Below are positions 1 to 8,381 of a stretch of 64,000 nucleotides of DNA, piece by piece. The notes under the pieces are model-generated. The model ran no database searches and was not told the DNA's origin. It was given only the letters and a program-made list of their open reading frames with translations. The DNA comes from Cellulomonas sp. NTE-D12 (lineage in GTDB: Bacteria > Actinomycetota > Actinomycetes > Actinomycetales > Cellulomonadaceae). Location of the stretch: positions 496,001 through 560,000 of the forward strand of contig NZ_AP026442.1 in the NCBI RefSeq assembly GCF_027923705.1, given 5' to 3'. Made by a program: the position numbers and the translations under genes. The stretch's first letter is position 1; every line of letters starts with the position of its first letter.

Positions 1-587
1 CCGAGGCGGAACCGCGTGGTGGGGTCCCAGGCGGCTGCGCCGCTGGCCCACGCGTCAGCGAGGGCGACGACGTGGTCGATCTGCACGTCGTTCGAGGTGC
101 TGGTGCCGCGCGTGAAGGCGATGGTCGTCCCGGAGTAGGGGTCGGCGAGCGTGCCCGAGAGCACCACGCAGTCGTGCGTGCCGGGCTTGACCATCACGTC
201 GTGCAGGTCGCGGCGCAGGATGTCGTTGCGGGTGTCGCAGCCGTTGCGGTCCAGGTCGACGGCCCGGTAGCCGAACAGGTCGCGCTGGTAGCCGGACGTG
301 CTCGGGGAGTCGTGGACGCGCAGCGCGGCGAGGGCGGCGAGCGCATCCTGACCCCGTCCCGCGGGGAGTGCCGCGGAGCTGTCGGCGGCCGCGGCGGCGG
401 AGGCTCGGGGCGTCGCCGACGCGGGCGTCGGCTCCGCGCGCGTCGCCGCTGTCGCGGTCGGCTCGGTGTGCGGTGCCGCCGTCGCGGCGGCGACGCCGAC
501 GCCGATCAGGCACAACGCCACCAGCAGCGCGCCGGCGCGTCCCCTACGAGCCGTCAGGGCGATTCCATTCCGCTGCATCGACGCCAT
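1..587 (-). CDS. Secreted HNH endonuclease-family protein (DUF1524-like), 3' end cut by window edge
   Basis: The reading frame is open from an ATG at 587 to the window edge, about 195 residues with the C-terminus missing. Residues 1-40 form a signal-like segment (Arg-rich start, then LLVALCLIGVGVAAA), followed by an Ala/Thr/Pro-rich linker. The folded part begins YQRDLFGYRAVDLDRNGCDTRND and continues through DPYSGTTI to VQIDHVVALADAW, the pattern of secreted actinobacterial DUF1524/HNH nucleases; the IDHVV histidine is the usual metal or catalytic site. A second ATG at 578 is an alternative start, and neither has a clear ribosome site. The family assignment is firm; substrate and biological role are unknown. 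Confidence 0.8.
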   Translation of the reverse strand, partial: MASMQRNGIALTARRGRAGALLVALCLIGVGVAAATAAPHTEPTATAATRAEPTPASATPRASAAAAADSSAALPAGRGQDALAALAALRVHDSPSTSGYQRDLFGYRAVDLDRNGCDTRNDILRRDLHDVMVKPGTHDCVVLSGTLADPYSGTTIAFTRGTSTSNDVQIDHVVALADAWASGAAAWDPTTRFRL

Positions 588-721
588 CGTGTCGGCACCG
601 GGCGGCCGTCGCGTCGCACCGGCTGCGCGACTCGCCGGGCCGTGTTGTCGATCCGTGCCTGTGCCGTTCGACCACCAGGTGAGAGGGTCGACGACCGACC
701 CCGAACCGAGAGGTGACCACC

Positions 722-1138
722 GTGGCGAAGTACATGCTGATCATGCGGCCGTCGGACGAGACGTTCGCGGCGATGATGTCCCGGCCGTTCGAGGAGATTC
801 TCGAGACGGTCGGGAGGTTCAACGACGAGCTGATCAGGGCCGGCGTGCTGCTCGCGGCGGAGGGGCTGGACCCGGAGGTCAGCGTCGTCGTCGACTACTC
901 CAGCGAGCCGCCGCTGGTGACCGACGGGCCGTACGGCGAGACCAAGGAGCTGTTCGGCGGCTACTACCTGCTCGACGTGGCGAGCCAGGAGGAGGCCGTC
1001 GAGTGGGCCAAGCGCATGCCGCCGTTCCCGGGGGCGAAGACGGAGATCCGGCGCGTCACGGAGATCGACGAGTTCCCGCAGGACAACGAGTGGGTGGTCA
1101 AGGAGCGGGCGTGGCGCGAGCAGACGGGCCAGCTCTGA
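722..1138 (+). CDS. YCII/DGPF-domain protein, partner of an ECF42-type sigma factor
   Basis: A 138-residue protein with the family signature DGPYGETKE near residue 65 and a YCII-like alpha/beta fold (starts AKYMLIMRPSD). DGPF proteins are typically encoded next to ECF42 sigma factors; their biochemical role is not settled. I chose the GTG at 722 because AGGTGA at 711-716 sits 5 bases upstream; a GTG at 713 would add three residues. The downstream sigma-factor gene starts inside this gene, so the two are translationally coupled. Family membership is certain; function is unknown. Confidence 0.85.
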   Translation: MAKYMLIMRPSDETFAAMMSRPFEEILETVGRFNDELIRAGVLLAAEGLDPEVSVVVDYSSEPPLVTDGPYGETKELFGGYYLLDVASQEEAVEWAKRMPPFPGAKTEIRRVTEIDEFPQDNEWVVKERAWREQTGQL

Positions 1139-2484
1139 CCCCCGACGCCGACCCCGCCGCGCCCCGACCGGCAGTCGCCGGGACGCCTCGCGACCCGCAC
1201 GAGGCGTCCCGGGCGGCGGTGGAGGCGGTCTGGCGGATCGAGTCCGCGCGGATCGTCGGCACGCTGGCCCGCTGGACCGGCGACTTCTCGCTGGCCGAGG
1301 ACCTGGCCCAGCAGGCCCTGGCCGAGGCGCTGGAGAGCTGGCCGCGGGACGGCGTCCCGGCCAACCCGGGCGGGTGGCTGCTGACCGTCGGGCGGCGGCG
1401 GGGGATCGACGGCTTCCGGCGCCGGGCAGCCCTCGACGAGCGCTACGCAGCGCTGGCGCAGGGGCTGCGCGAGGGGGAGCTGGTGTCGTCGTCGGGCGCC
1501 CCGCAGGCGCACGCCGGGCTCGACGCGTTGCTGCCAGACCCGGACGAGATCGACGACGACGTGCTCGCCCTGGTGTTCATCGCCTGCCACCCGGTGCTCT
1601 CCGCCGAGGCGCGCGTGGCGATGACGCTGCGGGTGGTGGCGGGACTGACGACGGACGAGATCGCGCGGGCCTTCCTGGTGCCGCGCGCCACGGTCCAGGC
1701 CCGCATCACCCGCGCGAAGAAGACCCTGGCCGCCGCGAAGGTGCCGTTCGCGCTGCCGGCGCCCGACGAGCGGCGCCAGCGGCTCGGCGGCGTGCTGAGC
1801 GTGCTGTACGTCGTCTTCACCGAGGGCTCCACCGCGACGGCCGGCGACGACCTGCTGCGCGTGGACCTGGCCCGCGAGGCGCTCCGACTGGCCCGGGTGC
1901 TGTCCCGGCTGCTGCCGGCGGAGCCGGAGGTGCACGGTCTGCTGGCGCTGATGGAGCTGACGGTCGCCCGGTTCCCGGCCCGCACCGGGCCGGACGGTGA
2001 GGCGGTCGGCCTGCAGGACCAGGACCGCCGGCTGTGGGACCGCGCCGCCGTCGCACGCGGGCAGGCCGCACTGGCGCGCGCGGTGCAGGCGGGGCGGGGT
2101 CTCGGTCCGTACGGGCTGCAGGCCGCGATCGCCTCGTGCCACGCGGCCGCGCCGTCGGTGGACGCGACCGACTGGGAGCGGATCGTGCTGCTCTACGAGG
2201 CCCTCGGGCGGGTCGCGCCGTCACCGGTGGTGGAGCTGAACCGGGCCGTCGCCGTCGCGATGCTGCACGGCCCGCTGACCGCGCTCGCGATCGTGGACGA
2301 GCTGGCGGCGGACGGGCGCCTCGCGGCGTCGCACCTGCTGCCGAGCGTCCGCGGCGAGCTGCTCGCCCGGCTCGGGCGTCCGACGGAGGCCCGAGCGGAG
2401 CTGCTGCGCGCAGCCGAGCTGACCACCAACCGGCGCGAGCGGGAGCTGCTGGAGCGCAAGGCCGCCGACCTGTCCGACGGCTGA
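1111..2484 (+). CDS. ECF42-type RNA polymerase sigma factor with long C-terminal extension
   Basis: A 457-residue sigma-70 family protein. Region 2 (VEAVWRIESARIVGTLARWTGD...LAEDLAQQALAEALESWP) lies at about residues 35-90, and region 4 (EARVAMTLRVVAGLTTDEIARAFLV) at about 165-205. The remaining 240 residues are a helical, TPR-like extension (DUF6596 type; ELNRAVAVAML), which defines ECF42 and replaces an anti-sigma factor in control. No ATG fits. The GTG at 1111 has AAGGAG at 1100-1105 with a 5-base spacer, so the gene overlaps its DGPF partner by 28 bases. Regulon and inducing signal cannot be read from the sequence. Confidence 0.88.
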   Translation: MARADGPALTPDADPAAPRPAVAGTPRDPHEASRAAVEAVWRIESARIVGTLARWTGDFSLAEDLAQQALAEALESWPRDGVPANPGGWLLTVGRRRGIDGFRRRAALDERYAALAQGLREGELVSSSGAPQAHAGLDALLPDPDEIDDDVLALVFIACHPVLSAEARVAMTLRVVAGLTTDEIARAFLVPRATVQARITRAKKTLAAAKVPFALPAPDERRQRLGGVLSVLYVVFTEGSTATAGDDLLRVDLAREALRLARVLSRLLPAEPEVHGLLALMELTVARFPARTGPDGEAVGLQDQDRRLWDRAAVARGQAALARAVQAGRGLGPYGLQAAIASCHAAAPSVDATDWERIVLLYEALGRVAPSPVVELNRAVAVAMLHGPLTALAIVDELAADGRLAASHLLPSVRGELLARLGRPTEARAELLRAAELTTNRRERELLERKAADLSDG

Positions 2485-2488
2485 TCGC

Positions 2489-3157
2489 TCAGCGGTCCGC
2501 GGCCGTGCAGATGCAGGACCGGTTGCCGTCCGCGTCCTCGACCACCCAGTACCGCGGCGCCGCACGGTCGCTGACCAGGCGGCCGCCGGCGTCGAGCACC
2601 GCCTCGAGCCGCCGCTCGCCCTCGTCGATGCCCACCCACACGTCGAGGTGCCACCGCTGCTCGAACGGCTGCGCCGGCAGCGCCAGCGGGGCCTCCGCGT
2701 CTCCGGGCTCCTGCCACCACAGCGTCGGCACCTGCCCGGACGGGTCCACCGCCTCGCCGTTCGCGACCGTGCCGCCCAGCAGCGCGGCGTAGAACGGCGC
2801 GAGCCGCGACCCCGCGGCCGTGTCGAGCCCCAGCTCGAGCTGCGTGAGCCCGACGACGTCGGACGCGATGCCCTGCGCCGCCGCCACCTCGCTGATGCGC
2901 CGCGCCAGGTCGACGTCCCGGTCGGTGACCCCACCGGCATCGTGGCTGGTCAGCGTGACGATCACGTCCGGATAGGTCAGCTGCACGTCCGGGTGGTGGT
3001 TCGCGGCCTCGGCCAGCTCGCCGATCCGGTTCATCAGTGCCAGCCCGGTGGCGAAGTCGCCGGTGCGGAACCGGGCCTTGAGCCGTCCCAGCAGCTGCCG
3101 CCAGTCGGCGAGACCGGCGTCACGCACCTGGGTGGTGGTCAGCGGGGCATCAGCCAT
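2489..3157 (-). CDS. Fusion of pterin-4a-carbinolamine dehydratase-like and VOC (glyoxalase-like) domains
   Basis: A 222-residue two-domain protein. Residues 1-95 resemble pterin-4a-carbinolamine dehydratase (FATGLALMNRIGELAEAANHHPDVQLTYPDVIVTLTSHDAGGVTDRD; the HHPD and SHD histidines are the usual active-site residues). Residues 100-222 are a VOC domain (LELGLDTAAGSRLAPFYAALLGG ... HLDVWVGIDEGERRLEAVLDAGG ... DADGNRSCIC). The ATG at 3157 begins MADAPLTTTQV and follows a purine-rich ribosome site. The fusion is known in actinobacteria; the second domain's substrate is unknown. The gene ends 5 bases from the convergent sigma-factor gene. Confidence 0.82.
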   Translation of the reverse strand: MADAPLTTTQVRDAGLADWRQLLGRLKARFRTGDFATGLALMNRIGELAEAANHHPDVQLTYPDVIVTLTSHDAGGVTDRDVDLARRISEVAAAQGIASDVVGLTQLELGLDTAAGSRLAPFYAALLGGTVANGEAVDPSGQVPTLWWQEPGDAEAPLALPAQPFEQRWHLDVWVGIDEGERRLEAVLDAGGRLVSDRAAPRYWVVEDADGNRSCICTAADR

Positions 3158-3237
3158 CGTGCGCTCCCTCGGTGGTCCTTCGGGGCAGGACGACCTCACG
3201 GTAAGCCGGGGACGCTCGCGGCCGCCCGATGTGCCGA

Positions 3238-3951
3238 TCAGAACGCCCCGAAGCGCAGCCCCCACACGATGACCAGGTTCACCACGCCGATCGCGATGCC
3301 GATCCACGCGAGGACGCGGCCACGGGGGCCGTACCCGGCGGCGTCCAGGGCGTTCGCCTTGCGCAGGCCGGCGACGCCCAGCCAGACGACGACGAACGAC
3401 CCGATGTAGAACCCCGTGAAGAGGCCGGCGGCCAGCATCACCAGGGACACGACGAAGGACGCCACCGCCATGCCGTTCTTCGGTTCCACGACCGGGGTCG
3501 GGGCGTACATCGGGGCGCCGATCGGCGGTGCGGGGTAGACGGGACCCGCGGGGTAGCCGGGGGCACCGTACGACGGGGTGCCGTACGACGGGGTGCCGTA
3601 CGACGGGGCACCGGTCGGCGAGCCGTAGGCGGGTGCACCGGTGGGCGTTCCGTAGCCCGGGGTGCCGGTCGGGGCACCGAACGTCGGGCTGCCGTAGGCC
3701 GCGGTGCCGTAGGTCGGCGTTCCGTAGCTCGGTGTGCCGTACGGGTTCGGTACCTGGTGGTCCGGCGTGGGCGGGGCAGGGGCCGGAACCGGTGCCGCGG
3801 CCGACCAGGGCTGCGCCGGCGCGGCCCACTGCGGTGCGGGTGCGGGGGAGGCGTACGGGTCCGGCTGTGCCGGCTGCCACGACGTGAGGCCCACCGCCTC
3901 GCCGTCCGGTCCGGCCTGGCCCGACGGCGGGTAGGAGTCGTTGCTCGACAC
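3238..3951 (-). CDS. DUF4190-like small membrane protein with Pro/Tyr/Gly-rich repeat N-terminus
   Basis: A 237-residue protein. Residues 1-150 are low complexity, rich in Pro, Ala, Tyr, Gly and Thr, with about a dozen YG(T/S/A)P units. Residues 155-237 hold two membrane segments (MAVASFVVSLVMLAAGLFTGF and LAWIGIAIGVVNLVIVWGL) joined by the GLRKANALD-type loop of DUF4190 proteins. The start is GTG at 3951, preceded by GAAGGGGG. These proteins are common in actinobacteria and often sit near cell-envelope functions, but no activity is known. The gene stands alone between the PCD/VOC fusion and the SDR. Confidence 0.75.
   Translation of the reverse strand: MSSNDSYPPSGQAGPDGEAVGLTSWQPAQPDPYASPAPAPQWAAPAQPWSAAAPVPAPAPPTPDHQVPNPYGTPSYGTPTYGTAAYGSPTFGAPTGTPGYGTPTGAPAYGSPTGAPSYGTPSYGTPSYGAPGYPAGPVYPAPPIGAPMYAPTPVVEPKNGMAVASFVVSLVMLAAGLFTGFYIGSFVVVWLGVAGLRKANALDAAGYGPRGRVLAWIGIAIGVVNLVIVWGLRFGAF
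3540..3755 (-). repeat. Tandem repeats encoding YG(T/S/A)P units
   Basis: The coding sequence contains 15-bp near-perfect tandem units (ccgtacgacggggtg at 3566-3580, 3581-3595 and, with one change, 3596-3610) and diverged copies up to about 3755. They encode successive SYGTP/TYGTP/AYGSP/TGAP motifs. The array is in frame and could expand or contract without frameshift. Confidence 0.7.
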
Positions 3952-4041
3952 GGTGCCCCCTTCGCGATGATGCAGTCGGGGACTGTCATCGGCGCGTGGA
4001 CCTGCGAACTTGAGCCGCCGATGGGCCGCGCCGGGCGCCCG

Positions 4042-4971
4042 CTAGACCCGCACCTGCACGCCGGCGAGCTGCTCGAGCTGGTCCCAGACGCGGCCCGCCG
4101 TCGCGGCATCCGGTGCGGCGGTGCGGGCCAGCGGCTCGACCCGCACAGGCAGGCCGCGCAGGGCGCCGGTCGGGGCGTAGTACTGCCCGCCGGTGGCGTG
4201 CGGGTCCGTCAGCGCGCGCACGGCTGACCAGGCCGCCGAGTCCTTGCCCTGCGCCCACGGCGTGTACGGGTTGCGCCGGTAGGGCGTCGTCGCGTCGCGG
4301 ACACCGACCCGCTGCGGCGTCTTGGCGTCCACGCCCACCCCGGGCCGGCTGACGATCGAGGCGACGGGGACGTCGGCGGCCTGGAGTCGGCGGTCCAGCT
4401 CGAAGGCGAAGATCTCCGTGAACGTCTTGGCCTTGACGTAGGCCGCGATCAGCAGGCGAGGGGTGGCCAGGGCGTCGTCCGGCTCGAGGGCGAACCTGCG
4501 GACGAACCCGGTCGAGGCGTGCACGATCCGGCCGGTGGTCCCGTGCTCGGTGGCGGTGGAGGCCAGCCGGTCCAGAACGCCCGCCACCAGGGCGACGTCG
4601 GCCACCACGTGCGTGCCGATGGCCACCGGCAGGCCGTCGGCCGTCAGCTCGCCACGCCGGGGGTTCATGGCGCCGCCGTTGAGGAAGACCCCGTCGAGCC
4701 GGGGCAGCCGGGACAGCTCGTCGGCCGCCTCGCGCACCGATGCGAGCGAGGCGAGGTCGACGACCGTGGTGCTCACGGTCGCGGAAGGCACGTGCTCCAG
4801 CAGCGTGGCGCGGACTCGCTCCAGCCTGGTGGCCGACCGTGACACCAGCACCACGTGGGCTCCCGCGGCGGCGAGCTGCTCGGCGGCGAAGTAGCCGATG
4901 CCGGCGGTCGCACCGGTGACCGCCACGGTGCGTCCCGTCTGGTCGGGCATGTGGGCGGGGTCCCAGGGCAT
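4042..4971 (-). CDS. Short-chain dehydrogenase/reductase (SDR)
   Basis: A 309-residue Rossmann-fold oxidoreductase. The dinucleotide site TGATAGIG is at about residues 19-26, the NGG motif (VFLNGGAMN) at about 95, and the catalytic YVKAK (YxxxK) near 180, preceded by IVHASTG as the catalytic Ser region. The start at 4971 is supported by GGAGGAA 6 bases upstream. It is divergent from a TetR regulator 98 bp away, a usual local-regulator arrangement. The substrate is unknown; the long C-terminus resembles retinol-dehydrogenase-like SDRs. Confidence 0.83.
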   Translation of the reverse strand: MPWDPAHMPDQTGRTVAVTGATAGIGYFAAEQLAAAGAHVVLVSRSATRLERVRATLLEHVPSATVSTTVVDLASLASVREAADELSRLPRLDGVFLNGGAMNPRRGELTADGLPVAIGTHVVADVALVAGVLDRLASTATEHGTTGRIVHASTGFVRRFALEPDDALATPRLLIAAYVKAKTFTEIFAFELDRRLQAADVPVASIVSRPGVGVDAKTPQRVGVRDATTPYRRNPYTPWAQGKDSAAWSAVRALTDPHATGGQYYAPTGALRGLPVRVEPLARTAAPDAATAGRVWDQLEQLAGVQVRV

Positions 4972-5031
4972 GGGTGTTCCTCCGGGCGGATCGAGTATGT
5001 GGATGGAGTATCCGGATCACGGTAGCACTGT

Positions 5032-5052
5032 AAGTGGATGAACGATCCGCTT
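5032..5052. promoter_or_regulatory. Candidate TetR operator between SDR and tetR
   Basis: An imperfect inverted repeat, AAGTGGAT (5032-5039) and ATCCGCTT (5045-5052), with one mismatch and a 5-base spacer, just upstream of the tetR start at 5070. It sits in the divergent intergenic region where an autoregulating TetR would bind. There is no experimental support. Confidence 0.4.
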
Positions 5053-5069
5053 TGGCCTAGGCTGGTGGG

Positions 5070-5609
5070 GTGGCCGGCCGGAGATCTGATGCGGAGCGCA
5101 ACCGGGAGAAGATCCTCGGCGCCGCCCGCGGTCTCGACGGGTCGTCCCTCCGGCTCAACGAGGTCGCCCACGAGGCGGGGGTCGGGGTCGGCACCGTCTA
5201 CCGGCACTTCCCCACCGTGCACGCCCTGCAGGAGGCGTTGTCGGAGCAGACGTTGCTGCGCCTGCGCGACCTGGCGAGGCAGGCTGCCGGCATGGCCGAC
5301 GCGGGGGAGGCGCTCGCGGCGGTCCTCGGCTGGGCGCTGGCGCTGCAGCTGGAGGACGGCGGCCTCACGACGGTGCTCGTCTCACCGGCGGACGAGGATC
5401 CCGAGGTCGCGGCGCTGAAGCGGGAGATCCTCGACGGCTTCGGCGCCGTGTTCGACCGCGCCCGTGCCAGCGGCGCCGTCAGGCCGGAGCTGACCGTCGG
5501 GCACCTGCAGCACCTGGTGTGCGGCATCGAGGCGGCCGTCCGGCTCGGTTCGCCTTCCGACCGCGAGCTGCTGCTCGACGTGCTCCTCGCAGGCGTGCGG
5601 CCCAGGTAG
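5070..5609 (+). CDS. TetR-family transcriptional regulator
   Basis: A 179-residue protein. The N-terminal helix-turn-helix spans about residues 10-55 (LNEVAHEAGVGVGTVYRHFPTVHALQEAL is the canonical TetR recognition region). The C-terminal ligand domain (about 60-175) is helical and not diagnostic of an inducer. The start is GTG at 5070 (MAGRRSDAERNREKIL). It is divergent from the SDR gene and probably represses it and itself through the inverted repeat at 5032-5052. The gene converges on the LacI gene downstream. Confidence 0.88.
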   Translation: MAGRRSDAERNREKILGAARGLDGSSLRLNEVAHEAGVGVGTVYRHFPTVHALQEALSEQTLLRLRDLARQAAGMADAGEALAAVLGWALALQLEDGGLTTVLVSPADEDPEVAALKREILDGFGAVFDRARASGAVRPELTVGHLQHLVCGIEAAVRLGSPSDRELLLDVLLAGVRPR

Positions 5610-5686
5610 GCGACCCCGCTGTCCGGGCGCGGCGTTCTCCTGCGGCCCGTCCCGGAGCGGGCCGGTCGCTGCCGCACCGGATGCGG

Positions 5687-6748
5687 TCAGCCGCGCCGCG
5701 CGACCGATCCGCGCTCGCGCAGCGGCATGCTCACGCGGTGCACCGGCTCGGGGGACGTGCCGGCGGTCGCACCGTCCGCGCCGATCTGCTCGACGAGCAG
5801 CTCGACGGCCCGTCGGCCCAGGTCGTGGTGCGGGATGGCGAAGGTCGTCAGGCCCGGGCGCAGCCACTGGGCGAGCGGTGCGTCGTCGAAGGAGACCACC
5901 GAGACGTCGGCGGGAACGGTCAGACCTGCCTCCTGGATCGCCTGGTAGACGCCGAAGGCGAGGCGGTCGTTCAAGGTGATGATCGCCTGTCCGGGACCCC
6001 ACTCCTCGAGCAGCCGGTGCGTCGCCTCCCAGCCGACGCGGGGCTCCCACTCGGACACCAGGTGACCGCTGGCCAGCTCGAGGCCTGCGGCGTGCAGCGT
6101 CTCCCGGATGCCGGCGAGACGTTCGACGCCCGCCACGGTGCCGGGTGGCACGTCGTGCTCGTCAGGGCCCGCGCCGACCAGGTGGATCGAGCGGTGGCCG
6201 GCGTCGAGCAGCAGCTGCGCCGCCGCGCGTCCCGCCGTCAGCTCGTCCGGGATGACGGCCGGGATGGAGGTGGTGCGCTGCTCGGGCAGGGCGTTGAGCA
6301 GGATCGCCGGCACCTGGTCCAGCCCCGAGGGCAGGGGACGCGTGCGGGTGAACATCGAGGCCAGGACGATCCCGTCGACCTGCCGGTCGAGCATCGCGTC
6401 CAGCAGCTGGCGCTCCAGCTCCGGGTCGCCCTCGGTCTCACCGATGAAGAGCATGAAGCCGTGCGCACGGGCGGTCTCCAGTGCGCCCTTGATCATGTCC
6501 CCGGCGAGCTGGGAGGTGGCGACGGTGTCGGAGACGAACCCCAGCGTGCGGCTCGAGCCGTTGCGCAGGCCGATCGAGACGATGTTGGGCCGGTAGCCGA
6601 GGGTGGCCGACGCCTCACGGACCCGTTGCTGCACCGTCGGGGAGATGCGCAGCTCGTCCCCACGGCCCGAGAGCACCAGCGAGGCGGTGGTGCCGGAGAC
6701 CCCGGCTGCGCTCGCGACGTCCGCGAGGGTGACTCTCTTTCGGCCCAA
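5687..6748 (-). CDS. LacI-family transcriptional regulator of the adjacent sugar importer
   Basis: A 353-residue protein. The N-terminal LacI helix-turn-helix (KRVTLADVASAAGVSGTTASLVLSGRG) occupies residues 3-30, followed by the hinge (TLGYRPN) and a periplasmic-binding-like sugar domain ending in the dimer region (DVSVVSFDDAPLAQWLRPGLTT). I place the start at TTG 6748 because AGGAG lies 5 bases upstream and the helix-turn-helix then begins normally; longer frames reach GTG 6766 and beyond without a ribosome site. It is divergent from the importer operon at 7001, whose control region holds TTAGC/GCTAA half-sites. Confidence 0.87.
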   Translation of the reverse strand: MGRKRVTLADVASAAGVSGTTASLVLSGRGDELRISPTVQQRVREASATLGYRPNIVSIGLRNGSSRTLGFVSDTVATSQLAGDMIKGALETARAHGFMLFIGETEGDPELERQLLDAMLDRQVDGIVLASMFTRTRPLPSGLDQVPAILLNALPEQRTTSIPAVIPDELTAGRAAAQLLLDAGHRSIHLVGAGPDEHDVPPGTVAGVERLAGIRETLHAAGLELASGHLVSEWEPRVGWEATHRLLEEWGPGQAIITLNDRLAFGVYQAIQEAGLTVPADVSVVSFDDAPLAQWLRPGLTTFAIPHHDLGRRAVELLVEQIGADGATAGTSPEPVHRVSMPLRERGSVARRG

Positions 6749-6892
6749 CTCAGCTCCTCGGCTCACGCGGATCGTAGTGGGCACCGTGGAGCCCGTAGGG
6801 CGCCCGAACGCCGCCCGCACGGTCCTCACGGGGGCGCCCCGTGAGCAGCCGGGAGCGCACCGACGGCGCGGAGCCGGCGGTGGCTGCGGCGC

Positions 6893-6943
6893 TTGACAGG
6901 GCGGCGCCCATAGGGGACCTTAGCCGGGCTAAGCCGATTTAGC
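6893..6943 (+). promoter_or_regulatory. Promoter and probable LacI operator of sugar operon 1
   Basis: A consensus -35 hexamer TTGACA lies at 6893-6898. Downstream at 6919-6933 is the near-palindrome CTTAGCCGGGCTAAG, followed by another TTAGC half-site at 6939-6943, giving alternating TTAGC/GCTAA boxes. The palindrome overlaps the expected -10/start region, so binding would block transcription of the importer genes starting at 7001. The central CG pair is typical of LacI operators. Confidence 0.6.
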
Positions 6944-7000
6944 ACCCGTCGGGCCACCGTTGGCCGACGACCATGGCCCGCTCCACGAAGGGAGACACCG

Positions 7001-8371
7001 GTGTCTCGACCTGGATCAGCTCGACGAACGGCCCTCACCACCAGCGTGATCTTGGGAACCGCGCTCGCCCTGGCGGCGTGCAGCGCCCCCGGGGGCACGG
7101 CAGCCACCTCCACGGCTGCGTCCACCGGTTCGGCGACCTTCGCCGGCGGCTCGCCCACGTGCGGCACCTCGCCGGTGACGCTGAGCACCTACATCGAGAC
7201 CGGGTTCCCGCTGCCGAAGAACCTCACCGACGAGTTCACCAAGCAGTACCCGAACGTCAACTTCAAGATCCGCGAGGACCAGTTCGCGGTGATCACCCAG
7301 AACGCACCGCGCGTGCTCGTCGACGACCCGCCGGACCTGATGCGGCTCCCGCAGGTCTCCGGCCTGGTGAAGGACGGGCTGCTGCTGAACCTCGACCCCT
7401 ACGCCAAGGCGTTCGGCTGGGACAAGTGGCCCGCCTCGCAGCTGGAGCAGATGCGGGTGGACGCGGACGGCCGCCGCGGTGACGGTCCGCTGTACGCCAT
7501 GGGCCTGAACTTCTCGATGACCGGCGTCTTCTACAACAAGGACCTCGCCGCCAAGTTCGGCATGACCGAGGCGCCCAAGACGCTCGACGACCTCGACGCC
7601 GCGCTGAAGAAGGCCAAGGACGCCGGCATCACGCCGATCGTGCAGTTCAACGGCGGCGCCACCGGCGGGCTCGCGTTCCCGCTGCAGGGCCTGATGGCCT
7701 CCTACGGCGACGCGTCGGCGATCAACGCGTGGATCTACCAGAAGTCGGGCGCGACCATCGACACGCCCACCAACCTCCAGGCCGCGCAGCACCTGCAGCA
7801 GTGGATCTCGTCCGGCTACTTCGCCAGCGACGTCAACTCGATCGACTACGCGACCATGATGAGCCGGTTCATCGACGGCAAGAGCGCGTTCATCTTCGAC
7901 GGCGACTGGGAGTCCGGGAACCTCGACCAGAAGATGTCCGGCAAGGTCGGCTTCTTCCTGATGCCCCCGGCCCAGGCCGGCGGCAAGTTCGGGGCCATGT
8001 CCGCCCCGCTGACCTACGGCATCTCCGCCAAGGCCAAGCACGCCGACTGCGCCGCCTTCTTCCTCAACTGGGTGGCCACCAACCAGCAGGCACGCACCAT
8101 CGACGTCCAGGTGGGCGGCTCCCACCCGATGGGCCCGGCCGACGCCTTCATGCCCGCCGTCGACAAGAGCACCGTCACCGGCCAGACGCTGGCCGCCGGC
8201 GCGCAGATCGGCGCGGACAACGGTGCGATGGACTTCATCGCCAACGCGACCGGTGCGATCTACGCCAAGAGCTGGACCCCCAACCTGCAGAAGCTGGTGG
8301 CGGGCCAGATCGACGCCAAGGGGCTGCTGACGGCCGTCCAGGCGGACTACAAGACCCAGATCGGCAGCTGA
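7001..8371 (+). CDS. ABC sugar importer substrate-binding lipoprotein (operon 1)
   Basis: A 456-residue extracellular solute-binding protein (family 1). It has a lipoprotein signal with lipobox LALAAC (Cys27) and an Ala/Ser/Thr linker. The mature fold includes TLSTYIETGFPLPKNLTDEF, MGLNFSMTGVFYNKDLAAKFGM and FIDGKSAFIFDGDWESG, all typical of oligosaccharide-binding proteins. GTG at 7001 is preceded by AAGGGAG. It is the first gene of an operon with two permeases, an esterase and a sucrose-phosphorylase-like enzyme, so a sucrose-like or alpha-glucosidic ligand is plausible. No ATPase gene is present. Confidence 0.9.
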   Translation: MSRPGSARRTALTTSVILGTALALAACSAPGGTAATSTAASTGSATFAGGSPTCGTSPVTLSTYIETGFPLPKNLTDEFTKQYPNVNFKIREDQFAVITQNAPRVLVDDPPDLMRLPQVSGLVKDGLLLNLDPYAKAFGWDKWPASQLEQMRVDADGRRGDGPLYAMGLNFSMTGVFYNKDLAAKFGMTEAPKTLDDLDAALKKAKDAGITPIVQFNGGATGGLAFPLQGLMASYGDASAINAWIYQKSGATIDTPTNLQAAQHLQQWISSGYFASDVNSIDYATMMSRFIDGKSAFIFDGDWESGNLDQKMSGKVGFFLMPPAQAGGKFGAMSAPLTYGISAKAKHADCAAFFLNWVATNQQARTIDVQVGGSHPMGPADAFMPAVDKSTVTGQTLAAGAQIGADNGAMDFIANATGAIYAKSWTPNLQKLVAGQIDAKGLLTAVQADYKTQIGS

Positions 8372-8381
8372 GGGAACCACC

